DNA of 64,000 bases from the NCBI GenBank assembly GCA_963727245.1, contig CAVSFO010000004.1, positions 1-64,000 of the forward strand. The letters run 5' to 3'. Below the pieces are notes generated by a model. The model did no database searches. It was not told where the DNA came from and saw only the letters and a list, made by a program, of their open reading frames with translations. The number at the start of each line of letters is the position of its first letter. The first letter of the stretch is position 1. A program made the position numbers and the translations under genes. Source of the stretch: JBKQVT01 sp963727245 (GTDB lineage Bacteria; Planctomycetota; Planctomycetia; Pirellulales; Thermoguttaceae). Positions 35,827-43,421 of the stretch are shown here, piece by piece.

Positions 35827-36178
35827 GCGACCCTCGCGAAATGTAACCGTCGAGCATCCACTCTTGCCCAATAAGCGGATTTTCCTTTCCGATATCGTAT
35901 CTGGGCACGTCACCTGCTGCAAGTACTTGTCGCGTGGTCTCGATGATATGCACCCTCATCAGGTTGAGGAGTGACTCAAGTGCATGCCACCCTTATTGGG
36001 TGACAGCGAGGCGGCGAGCGGCTCGCTTCCGACGACGCCGGACCTGGGCTTCGCGGGATTCTTCTTCCCGCCGCTCAAGCCGATGCTCGGGATGGGTGTC
36101 CCTTTTATCCCCGCCCTTATGCCCGTGCCAACCCTCAGTCGGTGCCCAGGCCGAGGAGGCCGGTCCCCTGTATAATGG
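35827..36178. other. Intergenic region with an IS66 tail remnant
   Basis: It divides the minus-strand small gene from the plus-strand U32 gene and contains the IS66 TnpC tail at 35993-36091. No other feature is recognised. Confidence 0.5.
35993..36091 (-). pseudogene. IS66 TnpC C-terminal remnant
   Basis: The minus strand encodes PEHRLERREEESREAQVRRR then RKRAARRLAVTQ and a TAA stop, the same 32-residue tail as the intact TnpC (5823-7514) and the remnant at 14112-14210. Flanking sequence on either side does not match the element. Confidence 0.7.
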
Positions 36179-38599
36179 ATGTGGATGACTACTCCGGGAA
36201 ACACGCCGCCGCGCCCTGAACTGCTGGCCCCGGCCGGCGACGCCGCTTGCGCGTCGGCCGCCGTGGAAAACGGCGCGGATGCCGTCTATTTCGGCCTCCG
36301 CGGCGGGCTGAACGCCCGCGCCAGGGCCGTCAACTTCGCCCCCGAAGAACTCCCCGAGTTGATGGCCCACCTGCACCGCCACGGCGTCAAGGGCTATGTC
36401 ACGCTCAACACGCTCGTCTTCCAGAACGAACTGGACGCGCTGGAGCTTGCCGCGCGTCAGGCAATCGCCGCCGGGGTCGATGCCGTGCTGGTGCAGGACC
36501 TGGGGGCCGCGCGGTTGATTCGCGCGGTGTGCCCCGATTGGCCCATGCACGCCTCGACCCAAATGTCGCTCACCAGCGCCGAAGGCATCGGCGTGGCCGA
36601 GTCGCTGGGCCTGCGGCGGGTGGTGCTGGCCCGGGAGTTGTCGCTGCCGGAAATCCGCCAGATCCGCAGCCAAACGCGGCTGGGCCTGGAGGTCTTCGTC
36701 CACGGTGCGCTGTGCATCGCCGTGTCGGGCCAATGCATGGCCAGCCTCGCCCTGGGCGGCCGCAGTGCCAATCGCGGCCAGTGCGCCCAAGCGTGCCGGC
36801 TCCCCTACGAGTTGATCTGCGACGGCCGCCCGATGGACCTGGGCCAGCGGAAGTATCTGCTCAGTCCGCAGGACCTGGCGGCCTACGACCTGCTGCCGGA
36901 ACTGCTGGCCGCAGGCGTGGATGCTTTCAAGATCGAGGGGCGGCTCAAGTCGGCCGAGTACGTGGCCATGGTGACTCGGCATTACCGCACGGCGATCGAC
37001 GCCGCCTGCGCGGGCCACCGCGCCCGGTTCACGCCGCAGCAGATTGCCGAACTGGAGGTCTCCTTCTCCCGCGGCTTTTCGCCCGGTTGGCTGGAGGGCT
37101 GCGACCACAAGGCCCTGGTTCCCGGCCAAAGCTCGGCCAAACAGGGCGTCTCGCTGGGCGTGCTTCGCGGCGTCTGCAAGGGACGCGCGGTGGTCGAGTT
37201 GACGGCGGCAGTCCAGCGCGGTGACGGCGTGGTCTTTGAGAGCGACGGCCCGGATGGCTCCCGGCAGGGCGGCCGCGTCTACGGCGTGTTCCGCCAGGGC
37301 CAGCGGTTGGACGAGCCGGTTGCCGACGGGCTGGTGGAACTGTCCTTCGGTCGCGGCGCCGTCGAACTCGATACACTGCGGCCGGGGCTGAACGTATGGA
37401 AGACCGACGATCCGCAGTTGACCCGGCGGCTGCGGAAGACCTACATGGCCGCGCGATCTCGACGTCGCGTGCCGCTGGATTTGACGGTCGAAGCGAGCGT
37501 GGGCGGGCGATTGTGCATTTCCGCCCGCGCCGATTCAGGCGCCGCCTGCCGGATCGAGTCGCCGCACGTTCTGGCCGCAGCCAGGAAACATCCGCTCACC
37601 GCCGGCGTGCTGGCCGAACAACTGGGCCGGCTGGGCGGCACGGCCTATCAGTTGCGCGGCTTGGACGCCCGCATCGAAGGGCGGCCCATGGCGCCGCTGA
37701 GCGTGTTGGGGCAGTTGCGGCACGCGCTGGTCGAGGCGTTGGACGCCTCGCTGGCGCGGCGGCCGCCGCTGCCGACCGCCGCCCGCTCGCCGTTGCCCGC
37801 GCTGCTGGACCAGCCGGGCGCGGCCGGATTCTCCGGCATGGCCCCGCCGGGACTGCACGTGCTTTGTCGTCGCCGGGAGCAGATCGAGCCGGTGATCGCC
37901 GCCGGAGTGGCCAGCATCATGGCCGATTTCGAGGACGCGGATCAATACGCCGGCGCGGTCGAGTCGGCGCACGCCCGGAAAGCGACGATCTTCCTGGCGA
38001 CGCCGCGGGTGCAGAAGCCCGGGGAGTTGGACGGCGTGGCGGCGATTTTGCGCCGCGGGGCCGACGGCATCCTGGTGCGCAACCTGGCCGTGGCGGCGCT
38101 GTGTGCGGCCGAGGGCATCCCCTTCGTGGCCGATTTCTGCCTCCATGCGGCCAACGCGCTGACCGTGCAATTTCTGCACGAGTTGGGCGCCTGCCGGGTA
38201 ACTGCGGCCTACGACTGCCCGCGGGAGCAACTCTTCGACCTGGCGGCGGCGACGCCGGCCGGGTGGCTCGAAGTGGTGGTCTATCAGCACATGCCCATGT
38301 TTCATACCCAGCACTGCGTCTTTTCTGCGGGGCTCTCGTCGGGCGGCAGCAAGGAAAACTGCGGCCGGCCGTGCCGCCGGCACGAGGTTCGCCTGCGGGA
38401 TCGGCTGGGCGTGGAGCATCCCTTGCGGGCGGAGACGACCTGCCGCAACACCGTTTTTCACGCCCAGCCCCAGAGCCTGGCCGACGCCGTGGCGTCGCTG
38501 CTCAAGCGTGGGGTGCGACATTTTCGCCTGGAGTTGTTGGACGAGACGGAGACCGAGATCGGCCCGCTTCTCCAGTCGTACCGCGCACGATTCGGGTAG
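36179..38599 (+). CDS. Peptidase U32 family protein (RlhA-like)
   Basis: An 806-residue intact protein. The N-terminal U32 domain shows ELLAPAGDAACASAAVENGA, DAVYFGLRGGLNARARAVNF, YVTLNTLVFQNELDALELAA and the signature FVHGALCIAVSGQCMASLAL...GGRSANRGQCAQACRLPYEL, whose cysteines bind an iron-sulfur cluster in the family. A DUF3656-like insert follows, and a second U32-like region near the C-terminus has SSGGSKENCGRPCRRHEVRL and RAETTCRNTVFHAQ. E. coli RlhA, which hydroxylates 23S rRNA, shares this design in part; other U32 members modify tRNA or are called peptidases. I therefore give no gene symbol. Two starts (36179 and 36185) are possible. Confidence 0.88.
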   Translation: MWMTTPGNTPPRPELLAPAGDAACASAAVENGADAVYFGLRGGLNARARAVNFAPEELPELMAHLHRHGVKGYVTLNTLVFQNELDALELAARQAIAAGVDAVLVQDLGAARLIRAVCPDWPMHASTQMSLTSAEGIGVAESLGLRRVVLARELSLPEIRQIRSQTRLGLEVFVHGALCIAVSGQCMASLALGGRSANRGQCAQACRLPYELICDGRPMDLGQRKYLLSPQDLAAYDLLPELLAAGVDAFKIEGRLKSAEYVAMVTRHYRTAIDAACAGHRARFTPQQIAELEVSFSRGFSPGWLEGCDHKALVPGQSSAKQGVSLGVLRGVCKGRAVVELTAAVQRGDGVVFESDGPDGSRQGGRVYGVFRQGQRLDEPVADGLVELSFGRGAVELDTLRPGLNVWKTDDPQLTRRLRKTYMAARSRRRVPLDLTVEASVGGRLCISARADSGAACRIESPHVLAAARKHPLTAGVLAEQLGRLGGTAYQLRGLDARIEGRPMAPLSVLGQLRHALVEALDASLARRPPLPTAARSPLPALLDQPGAAGFSGMAPPGLHVLCRRREQIEPVIAAGVASIMADFEDADQYAGAVESAHARKATIFLATPRVQKPGELDGVAAILRRGADGILVRNLAVAALCAAEGIPFVADFCLHAANALTVQFLHELGACRVTAAYDCPREQLFDLAAATPAGWLEVVVYQHMPMFHTQHCVFSAGLSSGGSKENCGRPCRRHEVRLRDRLGVEHPLRAETTCRNTVFHAQPQSLADAVASLLKRGVRHFRLELLDETETEIGPLLQSYRARFG

Positions 38600-38613
38600 C
38601 GCTCGGCCGACGG

Positions 38614-38709
38614 GTGGATCGTGCTTTCCAGTCTGAAAGGGAGCGTGGACATCACGGCCCGGACGGCGGCGGTTCCCGGCCGTTGAGTCCCCTGGCGGCC
38701 CAACTCCAG
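38614..38709 (+). repeat. 96-bp duplicated segment, copy 2
   Basis: This is a near copy (six differences by eye) of 18543-18638, the 3' end of the glycosidase-like gene with its stop codon. Here it lies 15 bp after the U32 gene with no upstream coding context, so it is a detached gene tail. Confidence 0.85.
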
Positions 38710-38863
38710 TTGCGGGATTACAAAGCGGACTGTCCGGCGTCGAAACCGGATAAACCTGGGCCAACCATTCCGGGCCGCGTGCGAAGCGAGTATGCTGTAA
38801 GCGGCGAAGCAGTGAGCGGGGCGGGATGGGCGCCGGTCGCCGGGGAAAAAGGGGGCCTAAATC

Positions 38864-39133
38864 GTGGCTGAGGATGCGTGGAACGATGACGAGGAGGACG
38901 GGGCAAGCGATGCCGACGAAGGCGATGAATCGCCCGATGGGGACGGTGGGGAGACAACGCTTCCTTGCCCGTATTGCAAACGCCTGATTTACGAGGATTC
39001 GTACCGTTGCCCCCATTGCGGAAACTACCTTTCCGAGGAGGAGACGGCTTCTTCCCGCGCTGGCAAGCCCTGGTGGATCATCGTGGGAGTGCTGTTGGTT
39101 TTCTACGTCATCTATCGGTGGATAGCGGGGTGA
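38864..39133 (+). CDS. Zinc-ribbon membrane protein
   Basis: An 89-residue protein starting at GTG 38864 behind AGGGGG. An acidic N-terminus of about 30 residues is followed by a zinc ribbon, LPCPYCKRLIYEDSYRCPHC (two CxxC pairs), a short linker and a single C-terminal transmembrane helix (WWIIVGVLLVFYVIYRWIAG). Small tail-anchored zinc-ribbon proteins like this are common in planctomycetes; the role is unknown. The zinc ribbon would face the cytoplasm if the helix is a simple tail anchor, which is an inference. Confidence 0.75.
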   Translation: MAEDAWNDDEEDGASDADEGDESPDGDGGETTLPCPYCKRLIYEDSYRCPHCGNYLSEEETASSRAGKPWWIIVGVLLVFYVIYRWIAG

Positions 39134-39192
39134 CGCTTGCAATGGCGGGCGGGGCTGGCAAGGGGCCGGCGGAGAGCGTTGCACTTGGGGAG

Positions 39193-39287
39193 GGAAAAAG
39201 GTGACAGGCACCACTTGCCGTGACCAACCTTTGGTCGGTGCCCGTCCTTCGGGTGCTTCGCACAAATCGTGCCTGTCACCTTTTTCC
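39193..39287. repeat. REP-like structured element with 19-bp terminal inverted repeats
   Basis: GGAAAAAGGTGACAGGCAC (39193-39211) is perfectly inverted at 39269-39287. Inside are two smaller hairpins: GACCAA-CCT-TTGGTC near 39222-39236 and CCCG-TCCTT-CGGG near 39241-39253. The whole is about 95 bp and lies in an intergenic region. It resembles palindromic REP/MITE-like elements mobilised by RAYT transposases, but no such transposase is in the window. The outer arm ends with a T-run on the plus strand, so it may also terminate the upstream gene. Confidence 0.65.
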
Positions 39288-39327
39288 TGCGTTGGCCGTT
39301 AACACGCCCCCCGACGTTGAAACGTGC

Positions 39328-39356
39328 TTGACAGTTCTGGGGATGCCTGCTACATT
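39328..39356 (+). promoter_or_regulatory. Sigma70-type promoter for the PEP-CTERM genes
   Basis: TTGACA (39328-39333), a 17-bp spacer and TACATT (39351-39356). A short inverted repeat GCCTG...CAGGC (39345-39362) spans the -10 box and could be an operator. Transcription would leave a leader of about 265 nt before the ATG at 39629. Confidence 0.6.
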
Positions 39357-39370
39357 ACAGGCAAGTTTAA

Positions 39371-39389
39371 TCCCGTGGAAAATACGGGA
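39371..39389 (+). promoter_or_regulatory. Leader hairpin just after the promoter
   Basis: TCCCGT-GGAAAAT-ACGGGA is a perfect 6-bp stem followed by GATTTTG, about ten bases past the predicted transcription start. It could act as an attenuator-like or 5'-protective structure. Function is inferred from position only. Confidence 0.4.
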
Positions 39390-39628
39390 GATTTTGTCCG
39401 GAACAGCGTTTGGCTTGTGCCCGAGGGGCGCGCGCGGGCGTCGGAGGCCCGCAGTGCTATGGGGCGCGATTCTCACTCGATCTTCTCGATGGGTGGAGCC
39501 GGTCTCTTGCCGCGTAAGGGGCGGGGCGATTCTGCCGATTCGGCGCCGGCACCGATGAGGCCGTCTGCATTGCGCCCGGGAAAAGATCCACTGCCCATGA
39601 ATGTACATTGCTCGAAGGGACGTCTGCG

Positions 39629-42600
39629 ATGAAACGATTTCGAAGCGGAATGGTGTTCCTCCTGGCCTGCGTGGCGGCGCCAGCCCTCGGTTTGCTCGGC
39701 TCGGCGGCTCTAGGAGACAACTTCACCTGGCAGAATGTCGACGGTGGCGACTTCATCACGCCTGCCAGAAACCAAGGGGCGATGGGATCCTGCTGGTCGT
39801 TCGGCGCCGTCGAGACTCTGGAAGCGAAATACATGCTCACCCGCAACGATCCCACGTTCGACATCTACCTTTCCGAGCAGAATCTCATTTGCGATAATTA
39901 CCAGGGCGGCTACGCCAACACCCCCTTCACCACGGGCATCTGCACCGACGCCGAACTGGCGTACACGGCGACGACCTACTCGCCTGATTATCCCTTGCAG
40001 CCCGGCTGGCAGCAGCGCGTCGTCGTGAGCACGTCGGAACTCGTCAACATGCCCGGCGATATCGCCAGCATGAAGGCCGATTTGAAGGCCTACGGCCCGT
40101 TGGACATCGATATCAGTGCCGGTGACCTCGACGTTCAGACCCTCGGCACCGGCGGCGGCGACCACGCCGTGTTGGCGGTGGGCTACGTGGACGACCCCGC
40201 CTGGGCCGGCGGAGGCTACTTTATCGTCAAGAACAGTTGGGGGACGAGCCCCAACGGCGGGTTCTGCTACATCGCCTACGCCAACGAGACGCGATGTGGC
40301 GGCGTCTCGGGATTGGAGGGGACGGCCTACTTCACCGGCACCATGTATTTCAGCGGCACCGACTACTCGAATCCGGCCAACTTGCATACCGGCATCGACG
40401 CCACGGCCACCTGGAAAGGCGGCTTGAGCAAGAACGTCTGGGACAGCAGCACGCCGAACTGGGTGAACAACGGCACCGGGGCGGCCTTCACCTGGGTCAA
40501 CCAGGAAGTCGGGGCCACCTTCGACAACAGCTCGCTGGCGCACAACATCAACATCAACGGCACTGCCATCGCCCATAGCCTGACGTTCACCGCCGCGGGC
40601 TACCAGTTCAACGGCGGCGCGCTGACGGTGACAGCCGGCGGTATCACGGCCGACCAGAGCGTCACGATCAACTCGCCGATCACCGTCGGCGCCCCGCAGG
40701 CGTGGACCGTGGCTCCCGGCCAGAGCTTGACCGTGTGGTCCATCCACACCGTCATCAGCGACCTGACGCTCAACGGCGCGGGCGGCACGACGATCACCGG
40801 CGCCGTGGACGGCGGCGGCGCGGCGAATCTCGAGGGCCAGCCGGCCGGCAGGATCCTCCAGAACGGCCCGGGGCGGCTCGCGTTCACCGCGGGGGCGTCC
40901 TGCGTGGACACCGTGGTCTTCAACGGCGGCACGCTGTCGCTGGGCATGACGGGCACCAACTTCAGCGGCAACCTCGATCTGAACGGCCCCCTGCTGCAAG
41001 TCGTCGGCAGCAGCTCGGTTTCGGGCGGCACGCTGGCGTACAGCCCGTTGGGCGTGGGCGGCTTGATCCTCAGCGCCGGCACGTTGCAGGACGACGGCGG
41101 CGGCCGCACCTTGGCCACCGCCGTGACCATCGACGGCAACGTCACCCTGGCCGGCGCCGGCTCGACCGGCGTCAGTTTCGCCCCGCTGGGCCTCACTACG
41201 CCCAATGTCGTGACCATGAACAATTCGCCCACGATCACCGTGACGGCGCCGACGACGATTGGCGACCAGATCGTGGGCAGCAGCGGTTTTACCATGGACG
41301 GCCCGAGCGTGCTCACCCTGACGGCGCCGGCGAATAACAGCATCGGCGGCCCGATCACCGTTAGCGGCGGCACGCTCCAGGGCACGGCCGCCAACCTGTC
41401 GGTGCCCATCGTCCTGGCCAACAACGCCAACCTGACCTACCTGCAGAACACGGCCGGCACGCTGGCCTTGCCCGTCCGGGGCACCGGCTCGGTCACCAAG
41501 ACCGGCGGCGGCGTGCTGACTCTGGGGGCCCCCAGCTTCTACCAGGGCGCGACCACGATCCGTGCCGGCACGCTGCAGTTGCCGGCGTCCGCGGCCAATG
41601 CGGGCCTGGTGCTCCGCTACAGCATGGATGGCCCGCTGGGAGCCATCGACAACGGCACGACGATCGTCGACCTCGGCTACAGCCCCAACGGCAACAACGG
41701 CACTATGGTCGGCGCCTGGGCAAATTATGTCCCCGGGCAGTTCGGCCAGGCTATTCTGTTCAACGGCATGCAGTACATCCAGACGCCATATTCGTCTTCG
41801 CTGGACATCCACAGGTGGACAACCTCCCTTTGGATCAACGTGAACACGTCCGCGGGCAATACCGAGATTCTCAACGCGCGAAACAGCACGATCAGCGGCG
41901 GTTATGGTTGCGACGAGTTCTACAACCCCGGCAGCGGCCAGTTCTACAGCGAAATCACCGATTCCCCCGGCGGCTGGATCGGCCTGCCCACCAATACCCT
42001 CTCGGCGCCGTTGAGCAACGGCTGGCACATGATCACCACAACGGTGACGACCGGCAGCGAGCAAATCTACGTGGACGGCGTCCCGCAGTTCACCAATGGG
42101 TTAACGGCGGGCTACGCGCCCGCCCTGATGGTCGATGCGACCGACTGGCTGGGCGTCGGCGAGGGTTCGGGCAACGGTCCGGGCTACCTGCCGATAGACG
42201 AGTTCCAGCTTTACAACACCGTGCTCTCCACGGCCCAGATCCAGAAAGTGTACCAAAACCAGATGCTCGGCTTCGGCAGCGGCCTGCCCAGCAACACCCC
42301 GGTGCAGCTTGCCAGCGGCGCCACCTTCGACCTGAACGGTTGCGCACAGACGATCGACTCGCTGGCCAATGTGGGCGGCGGCGGAGGCACCGTCACCAGC
42401 AGCGTCGCGGGCGCGGTCACCCTCACCCTGGCGCCGGCCGGGTCGACGACCTTCAGCGGCCGCATCCAGAACGGCGCCGGGCAGGTGTCGTTGGTCCTCA
42501 ACGGCTCCGGGACGCAGGTCCTCAGCGGCAGCAATACGTACACCGGCGGCACGACCATCAGCAGCGGCACGCTGCAATTGGGCGATGGAGTGAGCAACAA

Positions 42601-43357
42601 CGGCTCGGTTGCCGGCACGATCACCGACAACGCCTGCCTGACCTTTGCCAACCCCAACACCCAGAGCGTCACCGGCACGATCAGCGGCAGCGGCAGCGTG
42701 ACCAAGACGGCCGCCGGAGTGCTGATCCTGGCCGGTTCCAATCTCTACAGCGGCGGCACGGAGGTTGACAAGGGCACGCTGGTGGCCGCCAACGGCGCCC
42801 TGGGCTCCGCCACCGGCAGCGGCACCGTGACCCTGAGCGGCGGCATCCTGGCCAGCGGCGTCAGCGGCGGTTCGATCCAGGGCGGCGTGGTCGTCAGTTC
42901 CGTCGCCTCCGAAATCGCCCCCGGCGGCGTCGGCTCCATCGGCCACTTGACCATCGGCAGCTTGACCACCGCGTCGAACTTGACCACGCTCGATTTCGAC
43001 TTGACCACGCCCGGCGGCAGCGCCGATCTGTTGACGATCACGGGTGGGCTCACCCTGGCGCCGCACACCGCCATCGCCTTCGGCGTCGATCCCACGGCGC
43101 TGGGCGACTATCGCCTGATCGGCGGCAGTTTCGGCCATCCCACGCTCAGCGACTTCACGCTCCCCGCGGCCCCGGCGGGCGACGCCTACTCGTTGTCCAC
43201 TTCCGTGGACCGGGGCTACATCGACCTTGTGGTGTCGTCAGACCCGGGCAACAACGGCGTCGCGGCGCCGGACGTGCCCGAGCCCTCGACCTTTGCCCTG
43301 CTGGGTATCGGCGTCGTCGGGCTGCTCGGTTACGTGTGGCGGCGGAAGTGGACGTAG
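39629..43357 (+). CDS. PEP-CTERM surface protein with N-terminal papain-type protease and LamG domain
   Basis: A 1242-residue intact protein. A signal peptide (MKRFRSGMVFLLACVAAPAL) is followed by a C1A papain-family domain at about 29-240. It holds Cys55 in NQGAMGSCWSFGAVETLEAK, His179 in GGGDHAVLAVGY and Asn202 in IVKNSWGTSPNGG, so the triad is complete and in the right order. Long beta-strand autotransporter-type repeats follow (GGTLSLGMTGTNFSGNL, VLSGSNTYTGGTTISSGTLQ). A LamG-like domain at about 659-877 interrupts them (DEFYNPGSGQFYSEITDSPG, MITTTVTTGSEQIYVDGVPQ). The end VPEPSTFALLGIGVVGLLGY then VWRRKWT is a PEP-CTERM sorting signal. It is exported and probably anchored or processed by an exosortase. 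GAAGGGA precedes the ATG. Confidence 0.9.
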   Translation: MKRFRSGMVFLLACVAAPALGLLGSAALGDNFTWQNVDGGDFITPARNQGAMGSCWSFGAVETLEAKYMLTRNDPTFDIYLSEQNLICDNYQGGYANTPFTTGICTDAELAYTATTYSPDYPLQPGWQQRVVVSTSELVNMPGDIASMKADLKAYGPLDIDISAGDLDVQTLGTGGGDHAVLAVGYVDDPAWAGGGYFIVKNSWGTSPNGGFCYIAYANETRCGGVSGLEGTAYFTGTMYFSGTDYSNPANLHTGIDATATWKGGLSKNVWDSSTPNWVNNGTGAAFTWVNQEVGATFDNSSLAHNININGTAIAHSLTFTAAGYQFNGGALTVTAGGITADQSVTINSPITVGAPQAWTVAPGQSLTVWSIHTVISDLTLNGAGGTTITGAVDGGGAANLEGQPAGRILQNGPGRLAFTAGASCVDTVVFNGGTLSLGMTGTNFSGNLDLNGPLLQVVGSSSVSGGTLAYSPLGVGGLILSAGTLQDDGGGRTLATAVTIDGNVTLAGAGSTGVSFAPLGLTTPNVVTMNNSPTITVTAPTTIGDQIVGSSGFTMDGPSVLTLTAPANNSIGGPITVSGGTLQGTAANLSVPIVLANNANLTYLQNTAGTLALPVRGTGSVTKTGGGVLTLGAPSFYQGATTIRAGTLQLPASAANAGLVLRYSMDGPLGAIDNGTTIVDLGYSPNGNNGTMVGAWANYVPGQFGQAILFNGMQYIQTPYSSSLDIHRWTTSLWINVNTSAGNTEILNARNSTISGGYGCDEFYNPGSGQFYSEITDSPGGWIGLPTNTLSAPLSNGWHMITTTVTTGSEQIYVDGVPQFTNGLTAGYAPALMVDATDWLGVGEGSGNGPGYLPIDEFQLYNTVLSTAQIQKVYQNQMLGFGSGLPSNTPVQLASGATFDLNGCAQTIDSLANVGGGGGTVTSSVAGAVTLTLAPAGSTTFSGRIQNGAGQVSLVLNGSGTQVLSGSNTYTGGTTISSGTLQLGDGVSNNGSVAGTITDNACLTFANPNTQSVTGTISGSGSVTKTAAGVLILAGSNLYSGGTEVDKGTLVAANGALGSATGSGTVTLSGGILASGVSGGSIQGGVVVSSVASEIAPGGVGSIGHLTIGSLTTASNLTTLDFDLTTPGGSADLLTITGGLTLAPHTAIAFGVDPTALGDYRLIGGSFGHPTLSDFTLPAAPAGDAYSLSTSVDRGYIDLVVSSDPGNNGVAAPDVPEPSTFALLGIGVVGLLGYVWRRKWT

Positions 43358-43421
43358 TATCTCACCCTCAGAGCCTTTGCCGATCGAAGAATCCCAACCG
43401 CCATTACGCGAAAGATGCACC

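Noticed and set aside
35993..37129. A 378-codon minus-strand ORF opposite the U32 gene
   Set aside because: Only the last 32 codons, the IS66 tail, are meaningful; the rest is antisense to the conserved U32 domain.
39710..42064. Long minus-strand ORFs opposite the PEP-CTERM genes (also 44122-46284, 46703-48973 and 49004-50833)
   Set aside because: These are antisense shadows of repetitive GC-rich coding sequence, with no family motifs or ribosome sites.
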